Assembly: GCA_028869355.1 (NCBI GenBank)
Contig: JAGWSK010000220.1
Location: 1-11,475 of the forward strand
Origin: Alphaproteobacteria bacterium
GTDB lineage: Bacteria > Pseudomonadota > Alphaproteobacteria > Micropepsales > Micropepsaceae
Reading direction: 5' to 3'
Length of the DNA stretch: 11,475 nucleotides
Each line of letters begins with the position of its first letter. Positions within the stretch are counted from its first letter, which is position 1. Of this stretch, positions 1-6,837 are shown piece after piece. The notes below the pieces were generated by a model. The model ran no database searches. It had not been told where the DNA came from and saw only the letters and a list, made by a program, of their open reading frames with translations. A program made the translations under genes and the position numbers.

Positions 1-972
1 CCGCCGAATGATGCCGGCCCCGCTTATTCGGCCGTCGCCGAAACCGTCATCGCCGGATTGCAGGAGCAAGTCGCGAATCACGTGGCTGCCGCGCATGGTC
101 TTGTGCCGGGCGGAGCTGTGGCCGTGATTGCGTTGGGAAAGCTCGGCGGGCGTGAAATGACAGCCACATCGGATCTGGATCTGGTTTTCATTTACACGCA
201 CGATCCGTCGGCAACCGTGTCGACGGGAGGTGACAAACCGCTTCCGGTCAGCAGCTATTTCGGAAGATATGCGCAGCGCTTCATCGCCGCCTTAACCGCG
301 CTCACCGCGGAAGGGCGCCTGTATGAAGTTGACATGCGGCTGCGCCCGTCGGGCAATCAGGGGCCGGTCGCGGTGAGTCTGGACCGATTCATCGCGTATC
401 ACCGGGAAAATGCCTGGACCTGGGAAAAAATGGCGCTGACGCGTGCGCGGGTTGTGGCCGGTCCGGACTCCATGCGGACGCGCACAAGCGAAGCCATCGC
501 GTCGCTGCTTTCACTGCCCCTCGATCCGCCGCGAATCCGCGCAGATGCCGTTTCGATGCGGCAAAGGCTGGAGGCGCAGTTTCCTGCGCGGTCGGCCTGG
601 GACCTGAAATTCGCTGCCGGTGGGCTGGTGGATATCGAGTTCTGCATTCAGGTCCTGCAGCTCTGCCATTCGGACAGGCCGTCCGTGTTTGACCAGAATA
701 CGATCGGAGCCATGCACAAATTGATAAAGGCAGGACTGCTCGATGCAGCCGATCATGATGTCCTCACCACAGCAGCGCTCATGCAGCAGGAGTTGACGCA
801 GGTGTTGCGAGTCGCGATTGTGGGCGAGTTTCGCCCCGATGCCGCGAGTGCCGGACTGAGGGGACTGCTGGCGCGCGTCGGCGGTGTTTCAGGTTTTGCT
901 GAACTTGAATTGCTGCTGCACCAACGCCAGGCCGCCGCTCGTGCAATCTTCGAGCGCGTGCTGTCGCCGTAA
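1..972 (+). CDS. glnE: Glutamine synthetase adenylyltransferase/adenylyl-removing enzyme, C-terminal part (5' end outside window)
   Basis: The reading frame is open from base 1 and ends at TAA 970-972, giving the last 323 residues of a protein that is usually about 900-1000 residues. GlnE attaches AMP to, or removes it from, a tyrosine of glutamine synthetase and so tunes nitrogen assimilation in the cytoplasm. The nucleotidyltransferase signature GKLGGREMTATSDLDL is at about residues 46-61 of the visible part, with the SDLDL aspartates expected to bind metal. A third acidic site follows in VDMRLRPSGNQGP, and the helical-domain motif GGLVDIEF comes after it. Because GlnE carries two such catalytic units and this one is C-terminal, it should be the adenylylating half. 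The gene ends only 2 bp from the stop of brnA on the opposite strand, and I see no terminator hairpin there. Confidence 0.95.
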   Translation, partial: PPNDAGPAYSAVAETVIAGLQEQVANHVAAAHGLVPGGAVAVIALGKLGGREMTATSDLDLVFIYTHDPSATVSTGGDKPLPVSSYFGRYAQRFIAALTALTAEGRLYEVDMRLRPSGNQGPVAVSLDRFIAYHRENAWTWEKMALTRARVVAGPDSMRTRTSEAIASLLSLPLDPPRIRADAVSMRQRLEAQFPARSAWDLKFAAGGLVDIEFCIQVLQLCHSDRPSVFDQNTIGAMHKLIKAGLLDAADHDVLTTAALMQQELTQVLRVAIVGEFRPDAASAGLRGLLARVGGVSGFAELELLLHQRQAAARAIFERVLSP

Positions 973-974
973 CT

Positions 975-1241
975 CTACTTCCACGCAATCACCGCTTTTT
1001 CCAATGCCTCGCGAATGAACCGTTGATAGGGAATGCGGCGCTGCGACGCGCGCCTCTTTACGGCCTCAAGCAGCGGCTGCGGCAGGCGCATATTCACGCG
1101 CGCGGTCTTCTTCTCGAATTCGAACCGGGCAGCTTTGAATTGGGAAAAATCAACATTGGACAGATCCCGATTCAGGAACGCCTCGGACTCTTCATCCGTC
1201 CTGAGTCTCGGAATTTTATTCGGACCGCGTCTCTTTTTCAT
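975..1241 (-). CDS. brnA: BrnA-type ribbon-helix-helix antitoxin (CopG-like)
   Basis: This 88-residue basic protein has a charged N-terminal half that in this family wraps the toxin (around residues 13-45). A short ribbon-helix-helix DNA-binding domain follows: a beta strand ARVNMRLP at about residues 47-54, then helices through LLEAVKRRASQRRIPYQRFI to the C-terminus. In known BrnTA loci BrnA neutralises the RelE-like RNase BrnT and represses the shared promoter. The gene lies downstream of brnT and overlaps its 3' end by 26 bp, the usual toxin-first order of this family. The frame is intact although brnT is broken, so it could persist as a solo antitoxin or repressor. Start is ATG 1241. The family call rests on motif recognition plus the partner gene. 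Confidence 0.8.
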   Translation of the reverse strand: MKKRRGPNKIPRLRTDEESEAFLNRDLSNVDFSQFKAARFEFEKKTARVNMRLPQPLLEAVKRRASQRRIPYQRFIREALEKAVIAWK

Positions 1242-1522
1242 AACGGGCGATCTCCCTTTTGTGCATGTAACGGGCGCTTACCGGCCGGATAAAGAGTTGT
1301 CCCGCGATCCTGCGGAAAGTGAACGCCACGAACAGCGCCTTGCCTTCTGCTGTCCGCCCTACGGCAATCAACCTGTCCTCGATGTGGGAATGAGTCGGGT
1401 CAGGCGCAATCCGAATATCATGGCTCGAAAACATCGCCTCGATTTCCGCGAGCGACACGCCATTTGCGGCATTTTTCGCTGTTGCCGTCGTCCCAATCAA
1501 ATCCGGCCACCGTAAACCGCAT
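1216..1522 (-). pseudogene. brnT: BrnT-type RNase toxin, broken by a frameshift
   Basis: The C-terminal part, in the frame ending at TAA 1216-1218, matches BrnT (DUF497): GVSLAEIEAMF, then a strand ending in FVAFTFR, then FIRPVSARYMHKREIARYE. The N-terminal part of the family is in another frame. Starting at ATG 1522 it reads MRFTVAGFDWDDGNSEKCRK, the standard BrnT opening with the FDWD motif, and then runs into a stop at 1418-1420 after 34 codons. The frames would join as ...CRK-HGVSLAEIE if two bases were restored between 1463 and 1462; removing one A of the AAA there would give CRNGVS instead. An open frame from 1551 spans the region but lacks the FDWD start, so it is probably not the real product. 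This is either a natural inactivating indel or a sequencing error. Confidence 0.78.
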
Positions 1523-1529
1523 GGATTCA

Positions 1530-1558
1530 AATATGGGTTTTGTACATACAAATGTCAA
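1530..1558 (-). promoter_or_regulatory. brnTA promoter with a palindromic operator
   Basis: On the minus strand a consensus -35 TTGACA (1558-1553) is followed 17 bases later by CATATT (1535-1530), a 4/6 match to a -10 box. Directly next to the -35 box lies a perfect inverted repeat TTTGTA-TG-TACAAA (1552-1539) that fills most of the spacer. A dimeric ribbon-helix-helix repressor such as BrnA would be expected to bind such a site and block polymerase; that it does so here is inference. The expected transcription start, 6-8 bases after the -10 box, falls at or next to ATG 1522. No Shine-Dalgarno sequence is visible, so the message may be leaderless. Confidence 0.6.
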
Positions 1559-1584
1559 CCAATGACGAAGGGGTCGGGGACGCC

Positions 1585-2664
1585 CTAGTCTCGCAGCAGC
1601 AATATGCTGACGGCCGGCATTGACACGTACAGCGCATCTGCCCCCGGCTGAATGCTTTGCTCCTGCGGCAGTATCGCAGTCACCGGAATTTTGCCGGTGC
1701 CGACTGCGAGTTTGATTTGGCTTCGGTCGCCCAAATAGGTGATCGATGCAATGCGGCCTTCGACCGAACCTGGCGCCGGCACAGGGGACAGCGTAACTTT
1801 CTCGGGCCGTATTGCGACTGTCACCATCGTCCCCGGCGCAAAATTATCGCCGCCATTTTTCGGCACGGGCAAGCGCCCAAAATCAGGCAGATCGACAACG
1901 ACCGCGGCACCATCCGACCCGATCACCCGGCCATGGAAAAAATTCATGGTGCCGATGAAGGAAGCGACGGCACGTGAGTTGGGCGCGTCATAGAGCGTTT
2001 TTGGGTCGGCCACCTGAAGCACGCGCCCATGCTGCATGACAGCGATGCGATCGGACATTGCCAGGGCTTCTTCCTGATCATGAGTCACAAACAGGAAACT
2101 GATTCCAACCTCGCGCTGTATCTGCCGCAGTTCGATCTGCATGCTCTCGCGCAGGTGTTTGTCGAGCGCGCCCAGGGGTTCATCCAGAAGAAGGAGTTTC
2201 GGCCGCTTGACCAGCGCGCGCGCCAGCGCCACCCGCTGCCTTTCGCCGCCCGAAAGTTCATGCGGGCGGCGGCGGCCGTACCCGGACAGCGAAATAAGAT
2301 GGAGCGCCTCCGTCACGCGCCGCTCGCGCTCGGCGGCGGCTACTCCTTCGGAGCGCAAGCCGTAAGCGATGTTCCCGGCAACGTCGAGATGCGGGAAAAT
2401 TGCATAAGACTGAAATACCGTGTTGACGAGCCGTTTTTCCGGCGGGCGTGTGGTGACATCCTCACCGTCGATGAAGATCGTGCCATCGTCGGGCGGAATG
2501 AAACCGCCGACCAGGCGCAGCAGTGTCGTCTTGCCGCAACCCGATGGACCAAGCAGCGAAAAAAATTCACCGCGTGCAATCGTGAAGCCGGCGTTTTCCA
2601 CCGCCGGCCGGTCTTTGAATCGTTTCGTAAGATTCCGGATTTCCAAAAGCGGCGGTGAGCTCAT
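1585..2664 (-). CDS. potA: Polyamine-type ABC importer, ATP-binding protein (PotA)
   Basis: This 359-residue ATPase would power import by the PotB/PotC channel at the inner face of the cytoplasmic membrane. Visible motifs are Walker A GPSGCGKTT (39-47), Q-loop VFQSYAIFPHL (83-93), signature LSGGERQR (137-144), Walker B LLLLDEP (157-163) and H-loop THDQ (H195). A C-terminal TOBE regulatory domain follows from about residue 275, including VAIRPEKV. Length and order match PotA/PotG-type proteins. Only 3 bp separate it from the potC stop, so it is the last gene of a potB-potC-potA unit. No strong terminator is seen before the brnTA promoter just downstream. The family also serves iron and thiamine importers, but the PotB/PotC-like partners favour polyamines. 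Confidence 0.9.
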   Translation of the reverse strand: MSSPPLLEIRNLTKRFKDRPAVENAGFTIARGEFFSLLGPSGCGKTTLLRLVGGFIPPDDGTIFIDGEDVTTRPPEKRLVNTVFQSYAIFPHLDVAGNIAYGLRSEGVAAAERERRVTEALHLISLSGYGRRRPHELSGGERQRVALARALVKRPKLLLLDEPLGALDKHLRESMQIELRQIQREVGISFLFVTHDQEEALAMSDRIAVMQHGRVLQVADPKTLYDAPNSRAVASFIGTMNFFHGRVIGSDGAAVVVDLPDFGRLPVPKNGGDNFAPGTMVTVAIRPEKVTLSPVPAPGSVEGRIASITYLGDRSQIKLAVGTGKIPVTAILPQEQSIQPGADALYVSMPAVSILLLRD

Positions 2665-2667
2665 TTT

Positions 2668-3480
2668 TCAAATCGCCACTGCCGCCGGCTGTGACTGTGT
2701 GCCCCGGCGGCGCAGCCATTCCGCGCAGACGATGAGGATGGTTGAAGCCAGCAGGATCGTGGAGCCCAGTGCCAGAACATTCGGCAGTTTGTAGGGAAAG
2801 CGCAACTCACCCCAGATATACACCGGCAGGGTGGTGTCGGTGCCGCAAAGAAAAAAAGCGATCAGGAAATCATCGAAGGAAACCACAAAACTGAGGATCA
2901 GACTCGCGGCGATTCCGGGCAGAACCAGCGGCAGTGTGACCCGGAAGAATGTCATCCACGCATTCTCGCCGAGATCACGTGAGGCGTCCTCGAGACTGAG
3001 ATCAAAACCTTCAAATCGCGACAGCAGGACACCGGCGGCAAACGGCAGGCAGAGGGCCAGATGACCGAGAATGACCGTTGCGAGCGAAAGAGGGATCGCA
3101 AGCCGCGTCATCAGGATCAACAGCGAAATCCCCAACACGATATCCGGGATGAACAGGGGAAGGTTGGAAAATCCGGCGAACAGCCGGCGCCCCGGAATCC
3201 CGCGCGTGAGCACCTGCGCAATCGTCAGGCCGAGGAGCGTCGAGGCGACTGACGCGGCAATTCCGACTTTCAGCGAATTGAACAAAGCAATTCGCATCTC
3301 TTCGTCCGCCGCCATGGCGGAGTACCATCTGCCGGTAAGGCCGGACAGCGGAAATGCGACAAAGACCGAATCATTGAACGAGAACAGCGGCAGCAGGAGT
3401 ACCGGAGCGTAGAGGAACAGGAGGTAAAGGATCGCGTAAGCTGCGGCTCCGCGCACCTTTCCGTATCTCGCGCGGGTCAC
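2668..3480 (-). CDS. potC: Polyamine-type ABC importer, permease (PotC)
   Basis: This is an inner-membrane permease with about six membrane segments, beginning around AAAYAILYLLFLYAPVLLL. The EAA loop that docks on the ATPase, LEDASRDLGENAWMTFF, is at about residues 163-179. I chose GTG 3480 as the start. It overlaps the TGA of potB (3477-3479) as GTGA, the usual arrangement of translationally coupled permease pairs, and gives 270 residues, close to known PotC. A longer in-frame start at 3582 would add 34 mostly basic residues encoded inside potB and looks artificial. No clear Shine-Dalgarno sequence precedes the GTG, in keeping with reinitiation after potB. PotC should pair with PotB as the two halves of the channel. 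Confidence 0.9.
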   Translation of the reverse strand: MTRARYGKVRGAAAYAILYLLFLYAPVLLLPLFSFNDSVFVAFPLSGLTGRWYSAMAADEEMRIALFNSLKVGIAASVASTLLGLTIAQVLTRGIPGRRLFAGFSNLPLFIPDIVLGISLLILMTRLAIPLSLATVILGHLALCLPFAAGVLLSRFEGFDLSLEDASRDLGENAWMTFFRVTLPLVLPGIAASLILSFVVSFDDFLIAFFLCGTDTTLPVYIWGELRFPYKLPNVLALGSTILLASTILIVCAEWLRRRGTQSQPAAVAI

Positions 3481-4337
3481 CGGATGCGACTTGCTGCGCG
3501 CCTTGCGCCGGTGGCGGCAAGAACGCACAACAGCGAGACGGCGGCAATGGTTGTAATTGCCAATGCGGCGCCCAGCGGCCAATTGTCGGCGCGTCCGAAC
3601 TGCGCCTGAATGAGATTGGCGATCATCAAACCATTGGCCCCGCCGACCAGCGAAGGCGTGACATAGTCGCCGGTGGCCGGAATGAAGATCAGCACAAATG
3701 CCGCAATGACCCCGCTCATGGACAGCGGCAATGTGACCCGGAAAAATCGCTTCGCCGGATTATCACCGAGATCGGCGGCGGCTTCGAGCAGCGACGGATC
3801 GATCTTTTCGAGCGAGACGTAAATCGGCAGAACCGCAAACGGCGCGTAACCGTGGATCAGCGTCAGAACCACGGCCACCGGATTGTAAAGCAGGAAAGTT
3901 ACGGGCGTCGCGACAAGATGCAACGCCATAAGGCCTGAATTGATCACGCCGTTGTATCCGAGGATCACTTTCCAGGCGAAAACCCGCAGCAGATAGCTGG
4001 TCCAGAATGGAATTGTGACCAGCAGCAGCCAGAGGAATTTCGCGCGCGCCCGAAAAGCAATGAACCACGCCACCGGATAAGCAAGCACAATGGCCGCGAG
4101 TGATGCCATCGCGGCGATGGCCAGCGAACGCAGGAAAACAAGGGCAAAGCCCGGGTCACTCAGAATGGCGGCATAGGCCGCGAGGGTAAGACGGGTGTCG
4201 ACCACAAGTCCGTGCTGCGTCCAGAAGCTGTAGGCCAGCAGCAATCCGAGAGGCGCGGCCATGGTGAACGCCAGGACTGCCATCGCCGGCGTCAGCAGCA
4301 AATAACCCCGCGCTGCGTGCGCCACGGCAGGCGTCAT
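3477..4337 (-). CDS. potB: Polyamine-type ABC importer, permease (PotB)
   Basis: This is a 286-residue inner-membrane permease with six likely membrane helices, the first at about residues 11-36. The EAA loop LLEAAADLGDNPAKRFFRV (183-201) contacts the ATPase. The segment AWKVILGYNGVINSGL is typical of PotB/PotH-type proteins. It is the first gene of the potB-potC-potA unit and starts at ATG 4337. The intergenic space to the divergent osmoprotectant ATPase gene is 136 bp. The binding protein that would normally sit beside it is missing here; the likely candidate is potD at 8555-9622 on the same strand. Substrate is inferred from family and from the nearby speD/speE. Confidence 0.9.
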   Translation of the reverse strand: MTPAVAHAARGYLLLTPAMAVLAFTMAAPLGLLLAYSFWTQHGLVVDTRLTLAAYAAILSDPGFALVFLRSLAIAAMASLAAIVLAYPVAWFIAFRARAKFLWLLLVTIPFWTSYLLRVFAWKVILGYNGVINSGLMALHLVATPVTFLLYNPVAVVLTLIHGYAPFAVLPIYVSLEKIDPSLLEAAADLGDNPAKRFFRVTLPLSMSGVIAAFVLIFIPATGDYVTPSLVGGANGLMIANLIQAQFGRADNWPLGAALAITTIAAVSLLCVLAATGARRAASRIR

Positions 4338-4407
4338 GCGAGCACCGTCCCGATGTGATTATTCGCGCTGTGCATCGGCAGTCACTTCGTTGCCCTCGAA
4401 TGTGGAG

Positions 4408-4436
4408 GTTATACGGAGGATCAGAGGAGTCGAGAA
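4408..4436 (-). promoter_or_regulatory. Weak candidate promoter for potBCA
   Basis: On the minus strand TATAAC (4413-4408, 5/6 to the -10 consensus) lies 17 bases after TTCTCG (4436-4431), a poor -35 box. It would give a leader of roughly 65 bases before the potB ATG at 4337. The only hint of a ribosome site is GGGACGG about 7 bases before that ATG. The match is weak and may be chance. Confidence 0.22.
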
Positions 4437-4439
4437 CCT

Positions 4440-4467
4440 TTGTGGATGACCTGCCTCCTGCCATAAT
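4440..4467 (+). promoter_or_regulatory. Candidate promoter for the osmoprotectant importer genes; leaderless start
   Basis: CATAAT (4462-4467), a 5/6 match to the -10 consensus, is preceded at 16 bases by TTGTGG (4440-4445). The ATG at 4474 is only 6 bases after the -10 box, where transcription itself is expected to start. No Shine-Dalgarno sequence lies in 4450-4473, and an in-frame TGA at 4447-4449 rules out an upstream start. The rest of the 4338-4473 gap holds purine-rich GGAGG repeats (around 4404-4429), too far upstream to serve this ATG. Confidence 0.45.
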
Positions 4468-4473
4468 CACCGC

Positions 4474-5262
4474 ATGACGGGAAACTCCGCCAAACCTGCC
4501 ATCGAAATCGACGAGGTCTGGAAGGCTTATTCGCCGGATGGTGCGTTCGTGTTGCGCGACGTATCGCTGGCAATCGAGGCGCGGAGTTTTGTCGCCCTGA
4601 CCGGCATTTCGGGCTCAGGCAAGACGACGCTGCTGAAACTGATCAACCGCCTGATCGAGCCGTCGCGCGGAACGGTGCGGGTGGATGGCGCCGATGTTGC
4701 AGCCACCAATCCCGTATTGCTGCGCCGCCGGATCGGATACGTGTTCCAGGGGGTCGGATTATTCCCGCATCTGACGGTTGCCGAAAATATTGCCATCACA
4801 CCTGCGCTTCTGAAATGGGACAAGGCGGCGATCGCGGCACGTGTGGACGAATTGCTGGATCTGATGCAGTTGCCGCGGGTATTGAAAGCCCGGCTTCCAG
4901 CGACGCTATCGGGCGGACAGGCGCAGAGAGTAGGCCTGGCTCGGGCACTTGCCGCGAGACCCGGCATTGTCCTGATGGATGAACCCTTCGGGGCAGTGGA
5001 TCCGATCACCCGCGATACGCTCGGACGCGACTACCGCGCGCTGCACGACGGGCTTGGCCTGACCACCATAATGGTGTCCCATGACATCGTGGAAGCCGTG
5101 CTGCTGGCGGATCGGATTGCGGTGATGGACACCGGCGAACTGGTGGAATATGGCGCGACCACTGATCTGCTCGCGCGTCCGCGACACGAGTCGGTCCGCC
5201 GCCTCATGCAGATGCCGCTGGACCAGGCTGAACGGGTCGGCCGGCTGGCAGGGTTGTCCTGA
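4474..5262 (+). CDS. Osmoprotectant (quaternary amine) ABC importer, ATP-binding protein
   Basis: This 262-residue ATPase is of the OpuCA/OsmV/ProV type, which drives uptake of betaine, choline, carnitine and related compounds. Motifs are Walker A GISGSGKT (44-51), Q-loop VFQGVGLFPHLTVAENIA (90-107), signature LSGGQAQR (145-152), Walker B IVLMDEPFGAVDP (165-177) and H-loop SHD (H203). The FQGVGLFPH and FGAVDP segments are characteristic of this subfamily. The tandem CBS domains found at the C-terminus of many OpuA/OpuC ATPases are absent, so the ionic-strength sensing linked to them is probably lacking. Its stop is directly followed by the ATG of the permease gene with no gap, so the two form one operon. 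Confidence 0.88.
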   Translation: MTGNSAKPAIEIDEVWKAYSPDGAFVLRDVSLAIEARSFVALTGISGSGKTTLLKLINRLIEPSRGTVRVDGADVAATNPVLLRRRIGYVFQGVGLFPHLTVAENIAITPALLKWDKAAIAARVDELLDLMQLPRVLKARLPATLSGGQAQRVGLARALAARPGIVLMDEPFGAVDPITRDTLGRDYRALHDGLGLTTIMVSHDIVEAVLLADRIAVMDTGELVEYGATTDLLARPRHESVRRLMQMPLDQAERVGRLAGLS

Positions 5263-6837
5263 ATGGAGCAGCTTGCACCGCGCCTTTCCGCCGCGTTGTC
5301 CCATCTGCCGGACTATCTGGGTGCGCATGTATTGCTGAGCGCCAGCGCGCTCGTGTTGGGGCTATCATTAAGCTTGCCGCTTTCGCTCGCCGCCCTGCGC
5401 TGGCGGAATTTTGCCGGCGTTATTCTCGGCGGCGCGGCGGTCATTCAGACGATTCCCAGCCTCGCTTTACTGGCGCTGTTCTATCCGCTGCTGTTGTTGC
5501 TTTCCTCCGCGACCAAATCCTTAACCGGCGCCAGCTTCTCGGCACTCGGCTTCCTGCCGTCACTGCTTGCGCTCTCGCTCTACAGCATGCTGCCAATCTT
5601 AAGGAACGCGGTCACCGGAATCCTCGGTGTCGATCCGGCGGTGAAGGAAGCGGCGCTGGGCGCCGGCATGACACCATTCCAGACACTGCTCAGGATTGAG
5701 CTGCCGCTGGCGCTTCCGGTGATCATGGCGGGAATCCGCACGGCATCGGTGCTGGTAATTGGCACGGCGACACTGTCAACGCCGGTGGGCCAGACCAGCC
5801 TTGGCAACTACATCTTTTCGGGGCTGCAGACCCAGAACTGGGTGGACGTTCTGGTCGGCTGCGTGGCAGCGGCGCTGCTCGCTCTGGTGGCAGACCGAAT
5901 TTTGGCCGCGCTGGAATCCATGGCCCGCCGGCGTGGTGGACGACACAGGCTGGCCGCCGCAGCGACAGCCGTCGTACTGATACTCTGTGCCGGCGCGGTC
6001 GCCGCCAATTTCCGGCCACAGGCGGGCTATATCATCGGAGCGAAGAATTTTCCGGAACAGTATATCCTGGCGGAGCTGATCGATCAGCGCCTCGCCGCGG
6101 CCGGTTTGCACGCATCACTGCGCAGCGATTTGGGTTCGGCGGTGATCTTTCGCGCGCTCACCGCCGGGGACATCGATGTTTATGTCGATTACACCGGCAC
6201 GATCTGGACCAACGAGATGCACCGCAACGATTCGCCGGCGCGCAATATTGTTCTTGAGGGCGTCACCGGCTGGGTGCGCGACCATTATGGCGCCAGGGTG
6301 CTTGGGCCGCTCGGCTTCGAGAATGCCTATGTGCTCGCCATGCGGCGCGACAAAGCCCTGGCGCTGGGTGTGAATTCCATTGCCGATCTCGCTTCGGTGT
6401 CGCCGCAAATGACTGTTGGAGGGGATTACGAGATATTCGGCCGTCCGGAATGGCAGCAGTTGCATCTCGCCTATGGCCTCAATTTCCACGACGAACGGCA
6501 GATGCAGCCGCTGTTCATGTACAAGGCGGTTGCCGATAGTGATGTCGACGCGATCACGGCGTTCTCGAGTGATGGCCGCATTGCGCAATACGGACTGGTG
6601 ACGCTGGCCGATCCGAAACACGTCATTCCTCCTTATGACGCCATTCTTCTGCTGTCGCCGAAACGTTCCAATGATCGCGCGCTGATCACCGCACTTCAGT
6701 CGTTGATCGGCAAAATTGACGTTGAAAAAATGCGCAAGGCCAATCTTGCGGTCAGCCGCGAGGAGCAACAGTTGTCGCCCGCCGGCGCGGCCCGGGAACT
6801 GTGGAAAGAGATCACCGGCGGCGGTTCTTCGGAATAA
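5263..6837 (+). CDS. Osmoprotectant (quaternary amine) ABC importer, permease fused to substrate-binding protein
   Basis: This 524-residue protein joins two functions. Residues about 20-215 are an OpuCB/ProW-type permease with several membrane helices and the EAA loop VKEAALGAGMTPFQTLLRIELP (127-148, described by its ends). A further hydrophobic stretch at about 230-249 anchors the second half. Residues about 256-516 are a periplasmic OpuAC-type binding domain with IIGAKNFPEQYILAELI and DVYVDYTGT, hallmarks of choline/betaine/ergothioneine binding proteins. Such fusions are known in OpuF and EgtU-type importers. The substrate could be betaine, choline, carnitine or ergothioneine, and I cannot decide from sequence. 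The last 26 bases overlap the 3' end of speE on the other strand. Confidence 0.88.
   Translation: MEQLAPRLSAALSHLPDYLGAHVLLSASALVLGLSLSLPLSLAALRWRNFAGVILGGAAVIQTIPSLALLALFYPLLLLLSSATKSLTGASFSALGFLPSLLALSLYSMLPILRNAVTGILGVDPAVKEAALGAGMTPFQTLLRIELPLALPVIMAGIRTASVLVIGTATLSTPVGQTSLGNYIFSGLQTQNWVDVLVGCVAAALLALVADRILAALESMARRRGGRHRLAAAATAVVLILCAGAVAANFRPQAGYIIGAKNFPEQYILAELIDQRLAAAGLHASLRSDLGSAVIFRALTAGDIDVYVDYTGTIWTNEMHRNDSPARNIVLEGVTGWVRDHYGARVLGPLGFENAYVLAMRRDKALALGVNSIADLASVSPQMTVGGDYEIFGRPEWQQLHLAYGLNFHDERQMQPLFMYKAVADSDVDAITAFSSDGRIAQYGLVTLADPKHVIPPYDAILLLSPKRSNDRALITALQSLIGKIDVEKMRKANLAVSREEQQLSPAGAARELWKEITGGGSSE

Noticed and set aside
1033..1515. Plus-strand frame across the brnTA locus
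   Set aside because: It is antisense to two recognisable family proteins and lacks a ribosome site or motif.
2029..2658. Plus-strand frame of 209 codons opposite potA
   Set aside because: It is a shadow of the GC-rich potA frame; the ABC motifs are all on the minus strand.
3481..3582. 34-residue N-terminal extension of potC
   Set aside because: It lies wholly inside potB in another frame, is rich in Arg, and precedes a GTGA stop/start overlap typical of coupled genes.
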